Source: an uncultured Eubacteriales bacterium (GTDB lineage Bacteria; Bacillota; Clostridia; Christensenellales; CAG-138). From it: DNA of 64,000 nt. Each line of letters starts with the position of its first letter. The first letter of the stretch is position 1. The notes beneath the pieces are model-generated. The model was not told where the DNA came from and ran no database searches. It worked only from the letters and a program-made list of their open reading frames with translations. The DNA lies in NCBI GenBank assembly GCA_902801845.1, contig CADCJW010000009.1:1-64000 (forward strand), written 5' to 3'. The position numbers were made by a program, and so were the translations under genes. Positions 17,579 through 25,926 of the stretch are shown here, piece by piece.

Positions 17579-18478
17579 TTATTCCTTGCAGAACTCAAAC
17601 GAAAAATAGTACACGTAATCATTCATGCTAAGAGAATCTGTCTGTCCGTTCATAAGATCATTAATGTCAAGCACCCTCATTTCGTTGTTATCGTAGATAA
17701 ATGCGATCAAAGCCTGCTCCTCATTATACAGAATGTCTGTTTTCTCGCTTATCTCTGTTGCTGATCTGCCATAATACTCTCTATCAGTTACATCTTCCAG
17801 AATAGGAATTTCAGTTGAAATCTTGGAGCCATCGGCTGCGATGATAATCTTAAGCACAAACCTCTTAAAATCCGGCACGAGCAGAATCTCACCATATTTT
17901 GGCGAATCTATATCTGCAAATCCGAGTTCCATGTTTTCTTTGTCCTGAAGAACTCCTGACTGGTATTTTGAAAAGTATAATTTCAGGCTTTTGTATTCGT
18001 CCGTAGTGGTAAATTTATAAATATATGCTCCGTCAGGGCCAGAAAGCAACTTCGCCGTTTCCATTTCAATGCTATCTTTTTCAACAGGAGCAATAAAGTT
18101 CTGAGGCCTGCTTGAACGATACATAGATACTCCAATTATACTTATGGCTAAGACAGAGATAGCTAATAACAAATATATTATCGTCTTCAGATGACTCTGC
18201 TTTCGTTTGCTTTCCACAGCAATTCCGATTATATTTTCTTCTGATTTTTGGATTAGATCCTCATGAACAATATCTTCTCCGGCTAAAAACTCATTAATGC
18301 TGATGCCTAGAATTTGGCATAAATCAGAATAAACTGATACGTCAGGAAGACAAATGCCTCGCTCCCATTTGGAAACCGACTTATCACTCATACCAAGTTT
18401 TTCGGCGAGTTGCCTTTGTGTTAAGCCATGGTCTTTTCTTTTTCCGGCAATGTACTTTCCTATTTTGATCAAATCCAT
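17579..18478 (-). CDS. XRE-family regulator with membrane helix
   Basis: 299 residues. The N-terminal helix-turn-helix (LTQRQLAEKLGMSDKSVSKW, about residues 19-38) is a classic Cro/C1-type domain. A basic linker and one membrane helix (IIYLLLAISVLAISIIGVSM, about residues 95-115) lead to an outward domain of about 180 residues of unknown fold. The gene is visibly more AT-rich than the operon around it and sits between two copies of the Maff2 gene, so it looks inserted. GAGGT precedes the ATG. A membrane-tethered sensor-regulator is inferred from architecture only. Confidence 0.8.
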   Translation of the reverse strand: MDLIKIGKYIAGKRKDHGLTQRQLAEKLGMSDKSVSKWERGICLPDVSVYSDLCQILGISINEFLAGEDIVHEDLIQKSEENIIGIAVESKRKQSHLKTIIYLLLAISVLAISIIGVSMYRSSRPQNFIAPVEKDSIEMETAKLLSGPDGAYIYKFTTTDEYKSLKLYFSKYQSGVLQDKENMELGFADIDSPKYGEILLVPDFKRFVLKIIIAADGSKISTEIPILEDVTDREYYGRSATEISEKTDILYNEEQALIAFIYDNNEMRVLDINDLMNGQTDSLSMNDYVYYFSFEFCKE

Positions 18479-18677
18479 ATTGATTACCTCTTTCCTTTTG
18501 GGTAATTGTATTCTGTTGGATAATAATTGTACACCTCCTGAAAGTAGAATCGAGCATAATACAGCTTATCTCGCTTGTAGCCCATCAAATCTCAAGTCAA
18601 AATCTTCTACTCTCGACATGAGTATTTTAAAAAAGGTTTATGAATATAGTGTGACAATTCCCAAAAAAGAAGGCGGC
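18479..18677 (-). promoter_or_regulatory. AT-rich upstream region of the XRE gene
   Basis: About 200 bases without a gene. The minus strand contains TTGACT and several TACAAT/TATTAT-like boxes but no single well-spaced pair stands out. It probably carries the promoter of the XRE gene. Confidence 0.35.
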
Positions 18678-18971
18678 TCATGATCTCATGAAACCGCCCA
18701 GGCTCTCACTGGCCATCTGTAGTACGCCTTCAATCACTCCGGTTGCGGCAGTGATCACGACCAATAAGACTTCCATCACAATCAGTATCGCCATGGAATT
18801 CCAAGTGTGCTGCACAATGGTAAAGATGATGCAGCCGAACACAATGAGCATCAATGCGCCGAGGATGAATGAAGATACTTCCATCCCTATCTTAACCAGC
18901 AACCGGAGGATAGCGAGGAGCAGTACCACCGGAAGCAGAAGTATTTTCCCAATCAGTTTTATCAGAAACAT
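18678..18971 (-). CDS. CD1845-like small membrane protein
   Basis: 97 residues with hydrophobic stretches LLLPVVLLLAILRLLVKIG, FILGALMLIVFGCIIFTIV and MAILIVMEVLLVVITAATGV. It resembles the CD1845 family found beside Maff2 genes in Clostridioides and related elements; probable accessory part of the transfer machine. AGGAGG precedes the ATG at 18971. Confidence 0.7.
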   Translation of the reverse strand: MFLIKLIGKILLLPVVLLLAILRLLVKIGMEVSSFILGALMLIVFGCIIFTIVQHTWNSMAILIVMEVLLVVITAATGVIEGVLQMASESLGGFMRS

Positions 18972-19081
18972 CGCAGAGTCCTCCTATCTTTAGTTCCATT
19001 GTAGTCGATTCTCCCTGTACCTCAAGGATGTCACCGACTATGTAAGATGCGGGACGGATCCCGCATCCCTTTCCGGCTTGA

Positions 19082-19297
19082 TCAGCCGAACAGGCCGGAA
19101 AGAAGAGGCACCAGGGTGATGCCGATGAGGGCGACACCGCCGCCAGCCATCAGCTGCTTCATACCCTGGGATTTCGCGCCGGGGTTATCGTTGCCGTAAC
19201 CCTCCAGCAGGTTGATGGCACCCCAGATGCCGAGACCGGCGCCGAGCGCCACAACGAGAGTCTGCAGTACACCGACTGCACTGTTGAAAAATGCCAT
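19082..19297 (-). CDS. Maff2-family small membrane protein, copy B
   Basis: 71 residues nearly identical to copy A at 17170-17385: the visible differences are IALG/VALG and GVVLV/GITLV. Two hydrophobic segments flank NDNPGAKSQGMKQL. It follows virD4, which is the normal position for this gene in the family. AGGAGG stands about 8 bases before the ATG. Confidence 0.88.
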   Translation of the reverse strand: MAFFNSAVGVLQTLVVALGAGLGIWGAINLLEGYGNDNPGAKSQGMKQLMAGGGVALIGITLVPLLSGLFG

Positions 19298-19427
19298 ACA
19301 GGCCTCCTTAAAATGTTCCCCATAAGGGGTGGAATAGGTTTTGTCTGATGCTTCCGGTTCACGAGCACGCCCCTCGTCACTTCGCCTCTACAGGCAGTGG
19401 GTGCTTGATCCTCTGATCAGACAACAA

Positions 19428-19454
19428 GCGGTCCGGAAATCATATCCGAACCGC
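19428..19454 (-). terminator. Hairpin with 5' TACATAGC flank between virD4 and Maff2 copy B
   Basis: GCGGTTCGGA and TCCGGACCGC pair (one mismatch) on the minus strand; no long T-run follows. A second small hairpin GGCAGCC-CGGA-GGCTGCC lies on its virD4 side. It is the second of three elements sharing TACATAGC before the stem. Confidence 0.5.
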
Positions 19455-19480
19455 TATGTACGGCAGCCCGGAGGCTGCCT

Positions 19481-21227
19481 TCAGGCCTCTATGACATCGT
19501 ACTCGTCCTCGGCTTTCAGCTTCATTCGCCGGTTCAGGTACTTCTCGATGTCAAAGGTGTATTTCTTGTCGTAATCGGACGTGTACTTGTAGTTCGGGTG
19601 CTGCGTAATGTCGTACTTGTCCGACAGGAACGGTCTGACGCCCCTGAGCTGCAGGACGCACTTGCTGCCGTTCATGACCGCCAGCTCATCCCGGCTCATC
19701 AGCTCCTTACCGAGCTTCTGGTAGTTAGTACCGTAGCTTGGACTGTTGCCACGGGTGTCAGAGGTGTTGAAGGTATCGATCGTTTCCTTGCCCAGAGCCT
19801 CCGCAAGTTCCTTTAGCGTGGTAGGCTCAGATCCGCCGAGGAAGACCTGTGAATCCATGTTGCCGATGATGGTATCGGCATTATCCTTGTAGATCGCTTT
19901 CAGCTGGGACCGGGCCTGCAGCACCAGGCAGGCTGAGATCTCACGGCTTCGGATGGTAGCCACCAGCTTCTCCAGGTTGGGGATCTGCCCGATGTTTGCC
20001 GCCTCATCGATCAGGCACCGGACATGGACCGGGAGCCTTCCGCCATACACATCATCCGCCTTCTCACAAAGCAGGTTAAAGAGCTGGGTGTAGATCATGG
20101 AGATCAGGAAGTTGAAAGTAGCATCCGTATCGGACATGATCAGGAACAGTGCCGTCTTCCGGTCCCCGATGGTATCCAGTTCCAGCTCGTCATACGCTGT
20201 GATCTCTCTAAGCTCCTGAATATCAAAGACCGCCAGCCTTGCCCCACATGAAATGAGGATCGACTTAGCGGTCTTGCCAGCAGCCAGCTTATATTTCTTG
20301 TACTGCCTGACTGCGAAGTGTTTCGGGTTCTTCTTTTCCAGGTTCTCGAACATGATATCTACGGGATTCTGGAACATCATCCTCCCGGACTTCCATGGCG
20401 TTAATGAACTCGATCAGTGTAGCGAAGTTCTGTTCCTCAACCGGCGCTTCGTAATGGATATATCCGATCAGCGCACAGTACAGCAGCGTTTCCGCTTTGG
20501 TCCAGAACTCATCCCCGGATTTGCCGTCGCCCTTGGTGTTGGCAATCAGGGTTGTCACGAGCTTCAGGATGTCCTTCTCACTGTGAATATAGGCGAAGGG
20601 ATTGTAGTGCATGCTCTTGCTGAAGTTAATGGTATTGAATACCTTCACCTCATACTTTCCGATAGTCTGGAGCGCATAGCCGCATTCGACTAAGATGCTG
20701 CCTTTCGGGTCCGTCACAACATAGGAACTGTGCATCTGAAGGAGGTTCGGCTTCAGCCAGAATCTCGTTTTACCAGAGCCGGAGCCGCCGACGATCAGGA
20801 CGTTCTTGTTTCTTGCTGTAGCCGGATTCTTGGGGCGATTGCTCATGGTCAGTCGTTCTGTTGCCGTCAGGATCACGTTGTTCTCAAACTTCGGGTCCAT
20901 GAAGGGCTCGATATCAGCATGGGTGCCCCACCGGGCGGAACCGTATTCCTGGTTGTGCTTGAAGTGCTTGGCGTTCTTATGGCGGATATAAACCGCAAGG
21001 TACAGAGCACCGCCGCAGATGGCACCGACCAGGAGATCCGCCGGATGGAAGCTCGGGAGAGGGTTTCCGAATGCTACGCCCAAAGTGCTGAAGAATGACA
21101 GCAGCTTCTTACTGGCATCAGCGCCTTCAGCCAGCCGCCAGGCCTCGCCCAGATTGGTACTGACGAGGCCCATGAGCACATACGGCAGAGCTTTGATGAT
21201 GATCTTTTTCAGCTTCTTCGTATTCAT
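19481..21227 (-). pseudogene. virD4: VirD4/TcpA-type coupling protein, split by a frameshift
   Basis: The first frame (21227-20289) encodes the N-terminal half: a membrane-helix region, then GSARWGTHADI and Walker A GGSGSGKTR, up to EFINAMEVREDD. The remainder, QNPVDIMFENLEKKNPKHFAV through Walker B CLIDEAANIGQIP and the sensor segment ACLVLQARSQL, is in another frame (20380-19481). Reading GAT GAT at 20381-20376 and skipping the G at 20375 restores FQNPVDIMF, so one base is extra or two are missing. VirD4 brings the relaxosome to the channel and is essential for transfer. An ATG ATG at 20380 directly follows GGGAGG, so limited re-initiation is possible. A sequencing error cannot be excluded. 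Confidence 0.85.
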
Positions 21228-21718
21228 CGCGTCTGCTCCCTTTGTCTGTCACGGTTGATGACTCTTCCGGGCAGTGCCAGGATAGCTGCCTTGATCTTAC
21301 GGAGTTGTTCAAGAACACTCGGACGTTCCTCTCTTCGGAGAACTCTCTGCGAATACTCATTGAAAGCGGCGGTCATCGCATCCGCATCTTTCGCTTTAAA
21401 AAAAACCAGATAGTGAGGCGGATCCACGGAGGAATCCTTCCGGATCGCATAGTCGATACCATATTTCCTGGCCACTTTTTCAAATCCTCTAAGATCAGTT
21501 TTGGCAATATCGATATTGGTGACGCCCTGGCCTTGGCCAATCAGTTCTTTGACCGTCTGTTTGCCTTGTGAGGGGATCTCTGCTTCATGCTCCATCTTTA
21601 CCTTCACATTCTTCCTGTGATTCAGGTAGGCCTTGACTGCTGAGACAATGGTACGTGCGCTCAGTTTCGATGTGCTGATCGCCAGATTCACTGTCCTGCT
21701 TTCGACTTCCTCCTGCAT
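21224..21718 (-). CDS. pcfB: PcfB family protein (DUF3801)
   Basis: 164 residues starting MQEEVESRTVNLAISTSKLS, with LKGYLNH-like and SVDPPHYLVFFKAKDADAMT segments typical of PcfB/DUF3801, a relaxosome accessory factor that binds the VirD4-type coupling protein in pCF10-like systems. The ATG has AGGAGG about 9 bases upstream and lies 134 bases inside the preceding small gene in another frame. Its stop overlaps the virD4 start (21224-21227). Confidence 0.85.
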   Translation of the reverse strand: MQEEVESRTVNLAISTSKLSARTIVSAVKAYLNHRKNVKVKMEHEAEIPSQGKQTVKELIGQGQGVTNIDIAKTDLRGFEKVARKYGIDYAIRKDSSVDPPHYLVFFKAKDADAMTAAFNEYSQRVLRREERPSVLEQLRKIKAAILALPGRVINRDRQREQTR

Positions 21719-21836
21719 CCGTCATCACCTCCTCGTTTCTTTCTGCCCGGCTGCTGGCAAACATCAGGGCCATGGTCAGCATGCCGAACATGGCCCCTCC
21801 GAAGAAGCACAGCGCCGGGATGATCCATCTCATCAC
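21585..21836 (-). CDS. DUF3789-like small membrane protein
   Basis: 83 residues: one hydrophobic helix (WIIPALCFFGGAMFGMLTMALMF) then a polar tail. DUF3789 proteins in related elements are usually much shorter; here the frame continues 134 bases into pcfB, and the added tail (from about MTDAGG) is probably an unselected extension. Its start overlaps the DUF5688 gene stop. Confidence 0.6.
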   Translation of the reverse strand: MMRWIIPALCFFGGAMFGMLTMALMFASSRAERNEEVMTDAGGSRKQDSESGDQHIETERTYHCLSSQGLPESQEECEGKDGA

Positions 21837-23227
21837 AGGGCTTCCTCCTTTACCTTTTTGTGCGGCTTAAGCTCCGGTGCATCCAGCTTCTTGTCCTGCT
21901 GTTTCTCGACCTTTTCATCCGGGAGGGGGACAGCCATGATCCCGCGACCCATCCGGATAAAGACCTCCGGAGAATGGAACTTCTCTTCAAAGGTCTTCAT
22001 CTGATCCGGAGAAAGGGAACCAAAGTCCTCATCCGTAAGGCCGACCACCAGGAAGGACCCGGCTACCACATCGTAGATCTCACCGTTATCGTCACGGAGC
22101 GCCCTGTTCAGGGGAAGACCATCGAGCTTGCCTTCTTCGTTCATGACCAGTCCCACGGGCTCATCAAACGGATAGACCACCTCGATATAGCCGCCGACAG
22201 CATTCTGAAGATCTTCCAGGCCGGTCCCGATCTCAACAGGACGGGGATGCTGGTTGGGTTCTACCAGAAGCACTGTCATGGTATCCTTCGCAGTTTCTGC
22301 ACCGTAGAGTCCCGGATCTTCTGCCACTCGGCACTCAAAGGTAACGGCCTTCTCGAAGATACGGTCATCGCTGTCATAGTGATAAACACTGTCGGAGAGG
22401 AAATCCGCTTCACTGACCTCAGTAGCATTGACTCCCCGGACCATGCTTTCCAGCTGGTCACGTTCAAAGGAACCGTCATCGCGGATAAAGAGGACCTCAT
22501 GGACAGAAGAAGGCAGGACAAAGAAATCACCGCCGAGCCTGTCCGCAGCCTCCTGAAGGAAATCGGGAAGCTGGGTTACGGAAGCGCCGTTCATGCCTCC
22601 TTCGACTGTCGCCACCCACATGGGCGATTCCGGCATATCGAACATGCCGCCGGACATCTCAGCCATCATCTCGGACATGTTCTTGAGGACCGGGGGATGA
22701 TTGGCCAGCTGTGCGGAAATCGCGTCTGCATGGAGCTGCTCGGGAGTGATGCCATATTCACTAAGCAGCTGGTTCGTTATCAGAGTCGTTGCGGAGCTGT
22801 CTTCAGGATGAGGAAGCTCCACACGGTACACGACCGCGATATCCTCAACCGTCTTATGGGGGATGTTCTCCAGCATCTTCTTGTTGGGCTCCACGGGGAC
22901 GACCTGCATCACGAGATGGCTCTTCGCACTTTCATAATCCGTGATGTTGTTGACCTCAAAGACGGGGATGGCGGCAGATACCTGCTTTGCATCAGAGGCG
23001 ATCTTATCGAGGATAGCGTTCTCCTGGGACGGATCCGCCTGGTAACGCTCAAAGGCAGGGCCGATGTTGAACGTAGCGGCTGCAGCTGCGCCTTCCGGCT
23101 GTACGGAGATACCGACGTAGGACTCACCCTGCAGCTTGTTGACCTGCTGGATCCTGATCTCCGTATCGGGAAGTTCCTCCTGAATACGGGCCTGGGCAGC
23201 TTTAAGGAAATCATCAAAGTTCATCAT
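21833..23227 (-). CDS. DUF5688 family protein
   Basis: 464 residues starting MMNFDDFLKAAQARIQEELP. Segments such as VVPVEPNKKMLENIPHK, EYGITPEQLHADAI and FVLPSSVHEVLFI match the DUF5688 family of clostridial mobile elements. Function unknown; no catalytic motif is obvious. GGAGGT stands 8 bases before the ATG at 23227, which decides the start over the longer frame from 23347. It overlaps the preceding gene by 14 bases. Confidence 0.8.
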   Translation of the reverse strand: MMNFDDFLKAAQARIQEELPDTEIRIQQVNKLQGESYVGISVQPEGAAAAATFNIGPAFERYQADPSQENAILDKIASDAKQVSAAIPVFEVNNITDYESAKSHLVMQVVPVEPNKKMLENIPHKTVEDIAVVYRVELPHPEDSSATTLITNQLLSEYGITPEQLHADAISAQLANHPPVLKNMSEMMAEMSGGMFDMPESPMWVATVEGGMNGASVTQLPDFLQEAADRLGGDFFVLPSSVHEVLFIRDDGSFERDQLESMVRGVNATEVSEADFLSDSVYHYDSDDRIFEKAVTFECRVAEDPGLYGAETAKDTMTVLLVEPNQHPRPVEIGTGLEDLQNAVGGYIEVVYPFDEPVGLVMNEEGKLDGLPLNRALRDDNGEIYDVVAGSFLVVGLTDEDFGSLSPDQMKTFEEKFHSPEVFIRMGRGIMAVPLPDEKVEKQQDKKLDAPELKPHKKVKEEAL

Positions 23228-23492
23228 CGCAGTACACCTCCATAATGCAGCACGGGAAACAACAGTCCGCTTCGATATCCTCACCTCTGATAAGCGCCGT
23301 TGCCTCGTAAACCAGAGTGGCAGCTTGTTTAAGAAGGTCAGAGGCATCCATCAGCAAATCTGCAGCCAGAACCATATCGTCGTCCTCAGCCTCAGCGGCC
23401 TCCCGGTCTTTCTGCGCTTCCTGTTCCTTCGTGATCTTCGCTGCGATTTCCGCCATGGCCTTCAGTCTTTTCATGAAATCTTCGTTCTTCAT
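23214..23492 (-). CDS. Small acidic/coiled-coil ICE protein
   Basis: 92 residues: a helical Lys/Glu-rich N terminus (MKNEDFMKRLKAMAEIAAKI), an acidic stretch (AEAEDDD), a helix (LLMDASDLLKQAATLVYEA) and a C terminus with CCFPCC. The ATG at 23492 has GGAG 8 bases upstream; another ATG two codons earlier is too close to it. No family recognised. Confidence 0.55.
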   Translation of the reverse strand: MKNEDFMKRLKAMAEIAAKITKEQEAQKDREAAEAEDDDMVLAADLLMDASDLLKQAATLVYEATALIRGEDIEADCCFPCCIMEVYCDDEL

Positions 23493-23580
23493 TGTCATTT
23501 CTCCTTTTATTGTTTTTGATAAAGAAAAAGCGTCTCTGATTCTCATCAAAGGCGCTGCCTTAAGGGTACATATTCAGTTG

Positions 23581-24456
23581 TCATCGTGCCTTGTCCCGCT
23601 GACGTTTCTTCTGCCACTGATCCAGCAGTTTCAGAATCACATCGCTCATCTGTCTGGGCGTGTAGGACTTAGGGAAGTACTTCCGGAGCTGTTCGCTCTT
23701 GAAGGCGACCCGTTCCAGATCACCCTTTTTGATTTCACCGAGAATCTCACACATGTCATCGAGCTTGCACCCGCCTTCCTGGCTAAGCTTTTTGAGACGC
23801 ATCGCCTGTGATAGGGAGGGAGCTGCCTGTGTGAAATCCATGGCTTCGATCAGATTTTGCTGTTCCTCCGGTCTCAGGTAAGAAAGCTCCACCGCCGGAT
23901 TAAAGGATATTTTTTTGTGATCAAGCATATCCAGGAGCTCCGGGATCAGGTTTGTTAGGCGTATAAAGCGTTGTATTTGATTTCTGCTCCCTCCAACCTG
24001 CTGGGCGATTAGTTCGTCCGTCCTTATCTTCGTCCCAACTTGGGACGAAGTTCCTTCTGTCCACAAATCGGAACGTTCTCCCTGATGCTTCATAGCATCC
24101 GCTTTCATCTTGTAGGCAAACGCCCTTTCTGACGGGAGGATGTTCTCCCTTTGCAGGTTGCTGTCCACAACAAGGATCTTGGCTACGTCATCATCCATAT
24201 CCCGGACAATCACCGGCACCTCTGTCATGCCGACTGCCTCTGCAGCGTGAGCTCTCCGATGGCCGGAGATGATCTCATATTTGCCGTCTTCAATAGGCCG
24301 TGCAATCAGCGGCGTCAGTACGCCAAACATTGAGATGCTCTCTGTAGTCCTAAGCATGGATTCATCCTCAACCACCTTGAAAGGGTGATCCTTAAAGGGG
24401 ACCAGTTCTGAGATCGGGATCTTCTGAACCCGATCCATCTGTTTTTTATCGTCCAT
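23581..24456 (-). CDS. parB: ParB-family partition protein
   Basis: 291 residues. The ParB/sulfiredoxin-like nuclease fold is at the N terminus: IPISELVPFKDHPF, then YEIISGHRRAHAA (GxRR-type CTP motif) and NLQRENILPSERAFAYK. A helix-turn-helix segment is LIAQQVGGSRNQIQRFIRL. It would bind parS-like sites and help element maintenance. It follows repA in the same operon, but no ParA is encoded nearby, unlike many related elements. Confidence 0.88.
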   Translation of the reverse strand: MDDKKQMDRVQKIPISELVPFKDHPFKVVEDESMLRTTESISMFGVLTPLIARPIEDGKYEIISGHRRAHAAEAVGMTEVPVIVRDMDDDVAKILVVDSNLQRENILPSERAFAYKMKADAMKHQGERSDLWTEGTSSQVGTKIRTDELIAQQVGGSRNQIQRFIRLTNLIPELLDMLDHKKISFNPAVELSYLRPEEQQNLIEAMDFTQAAPSLSQAMRLKKLSQEGGCKLDDMCEILGEIKKGDLERVAFKSEQLRKYFPKSYTPRQMSDVILKLLDQWQKKRQRDKAR

Positions 24457-24468
24457 TTCATCACCTCC

Positions 24469-25359
24469 TCATGCATGGATACTGGGATAATCATGATTGA
24501 CCCTTGACCGATAGTAGGAATCAATCGTTACCGGAGCATTGAACAGCGTGGTCAGAAGGTACTGCTTCATGTCCCGGACATAGGTCGTATTCTCATGCAG
24601 ACAATCGAGAACATACTGGATGTGCATGGAATTCAGTTTCATCAGCCTGCTCTTTACCACCTCAACCGGCTTGTCATCTCCGGCAATACGGATTGCCTTT
24701 CTTTTCGAGGAGCAAGTCTCTGCCAGAAGATCCAGAATACCTTCCAGGGTTTCTTTCTCTGTCGGATAGTTCTGAATCAGGATGGGCATCTCCAGTTCTG
24801 AATTGAAATATGACTTATACTGTGCATAACCATCGATTCGCTTCGGTTCGCTTCCCGGAAGGAAAGAAGGATCAGTATCATTAAAATAAGTCTTTTTATT
24901 ATTAGTCTTATTAGAGTGTGATTCTGACACTTCCAGAGATGCGGTTTTCACACTTCCAGAAGTGTCGTTTTGACACTTCAAGAAATGTCTTTCCCCAGAG
25001 TTATCCACAGTACAGTAGAAGCTTTTCACGTAGATCAGGTTGGGCTTTCCGAGGCCCTGGCGTTTACGTTCAATCAGCCCGGCTTTGTTTTCCAGTTCAT
25101 CCAGAAGTTGAATAGCTTTTTTATTGCCGCAGTTCAGGTTCTCCTGTATCTCTGCCACCGTAAAAATGATATAGACGCGATCCTGGTCATCCCGCCAGCC
25201 ATTCTTATTCGAGAGCTCTGTGCGGTCAAACAGAAGACTATACAGCAGCTTTGCCTCGACAGAGATTCCCTGAAAAGCCTCATTCTGAAGTAGGATCTTT
25301 GGAACCCTAATAAATGCGAAATGATCTGCCTCTGCACTGTGGAGATAATCAGGAAGCAT
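24469..25359 (-). CDS. repA: RepA_N-type replication initiator
   Basis: 296 residues. FAFIRVPKILLQNEAFQGIS and AKLLYSLLFDRTELSNKNGW are the RepA N-terminal (winged-helix) domain of low-copy Firmicutes plasmids and ICEs; the C-terminal part (KSRLMKLNSMHIQYVLDCL, YLLTTLFNAP) is the family's helical domain. The linker between them (CQNDTSGSVKTASLEVSESH) is encoded by three 23-bp DNA repeats next to a DnaA box, matching the family habit of carrying the origin within the gene. Stop TGA of the upstream gene directly precedes the ATG. Confidence 0.9.
   Translation of the reverse strand: MLPDYLHSAEADHFAFIRVPKILLQNEAFQGISVEAKLLYSLLFDRTELSNKNGWRDDQDRVYIIFTVAEIQENLNCGNKKAIQLLDELENKAGLIERKRQGLGKPNLIYVKSFYCTVDNSGERHFLKCQNDTSGSVKTASLEVSESHSNKTNNKKTYFNDTDPSFLPGSEPKRIDGYAQYKSYFNSELEMPILIQNYPTEKETLEGILDLLAETCSSKRKAIRIAGDDKPVEVVKSRLMKLNSMHIQYVLDCLHENTTYVRDMKQYLLTTLFNAPVTIDSYYRSRVNHDYPSIHA
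24880..25009. other. Candidate replication origin (iterons, DnaA box, AT-rich DUE) inside repA
   Basis: Three direct repeats with an exact 23-bp period start at 24927, 24950 and 24973; the shared core is ACACTTCCAGA followed by TG and TTT, and the middle copy has an internal palindrome ACACTTC-CA-GAAGTGT. TTATCCACA at 25001-25009 is a perfect DnaA box. The flank 24882-24917 is almost only A and T. This matches RepA_N replicons whose origin lies in the rep gene. Confidence 0.75.
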
Positions 25360-25590
25360 TCATATCACCACCTCCCGGTACGGAAACTTGTCTTTCGGGA
25401 GAGGCTTCTGCCTGAAGTACTCCTTCTCCGACTTACCGTAGGGACACGTCGCGAACAGACATTTTCTGTATTTGAAGTCCGGATGATAATAGCAGCACTG
25501 CCTGCATTTCGGAGCCGTCTTGTTCCGGTCCACTGTCACCTCGTGCTTCATGAGGTTTCTGTAGAAGTTCAATCCTCCATTCTCACGCAT
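25360..25590 (-). CDS. Small Cys-rich protein (second of two)
   Basis: 76 residues with CRQCCYYHPDFKYRKCLFATC, a possible zinc-binding cluster, and a basic Lys/Arg/Tyr-rich C terminus. It starts inside the end of the other Cys-rich gene (25583-25590) with GGAGGTG upstream and its stop directly abuts the repA start. No family recognised; position suggests a regulator or DNA-binding partner of the replication genes. Confidence 0.6.
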   Translation of the reverse strand: MRENGGLNFYRNLMKHEVTVDRNKTAPKCRQCCYYHPDFKYRKCLFATCPYGKSEKEYFRQKPLPKDKFPYREVVI

Positions 25591-25840
25591 TGACCGGCAC
25601 CTCCATCTTCGTCTTAAAGACCTCGTTCATGCATTTCTTCATGCAGAAGCTGACGCAGGGGCCATAGCAGCAGCCATTACAGGGCGATTTCTTTTTCGGA
25701 GACTCGGCCAGGTAGTAACAGTTCTCCTTCTTGAGAGAGCACCCTGCCTTTCGGTTCTTCCAGAAGAAACAGCCTCTGCAGCTTGTAGGACGGTCAGCGT
25801 AGTAACGCACGCCGTCGATCACGATCGTTTCTTTTTCCAT
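25583..25840 (-). CDS. Small Cys-rich protein (first of two)
   Basis: 85 residues beginning MEKETIVIDGVRYYADRPTS, with eleven Cys in patterns such as CRGCFFW and CNGCCYGPC, suggesting one or two bound zinc ions. AAAAGGAGG 8 bases before the ATG at 25840 decides the start over 25861. First gene of the visible conjugation/replication operon; the leader upstream carries two hairpins. Confidence 0.6.
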   Translation of the reverse strand: MEKETIVIDGVRYYADRPTSCRGCFFWKNRKAGCSLKKENCYYLAESPKKKSPCNGCCYGPCVSFCMKKCMNEVFKTKMEVPVNA

Positions 25841-25865
25841 CGAATAATCCTCCTTTTTCATGATG

Positions 25866-25926
25866 GTTCTGCAGAGCCTGCAGAAATGAAAAAAGCCCGG
25901 CTACCGTTTCGTACAGCAACCGGGCT
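25866..25926 (-). terminator. Leader hairpins upstream of the ICE operon
   Basis: On the minus strand AGCCCGGTTG (25926-25917) pairs with TAGCCGGGCT (25903-25894) and is followed by TTTTTT; TACATAGC flanks its 5' side. A second hairpin TTCTGCAG-GCT-CTGCAGAA (25884-25866) lies just before the first gene. Together they look like a terminator/attenuator leader. Confidence 0.6.

Noticed and set aside
20289..20380. Programmed frameshift in virD4
   Set aside because: No slippery heptamer precedes the junction, and a +1 shift would need skipping a G in GATGATGTTCC. A mutation or error is simpler.
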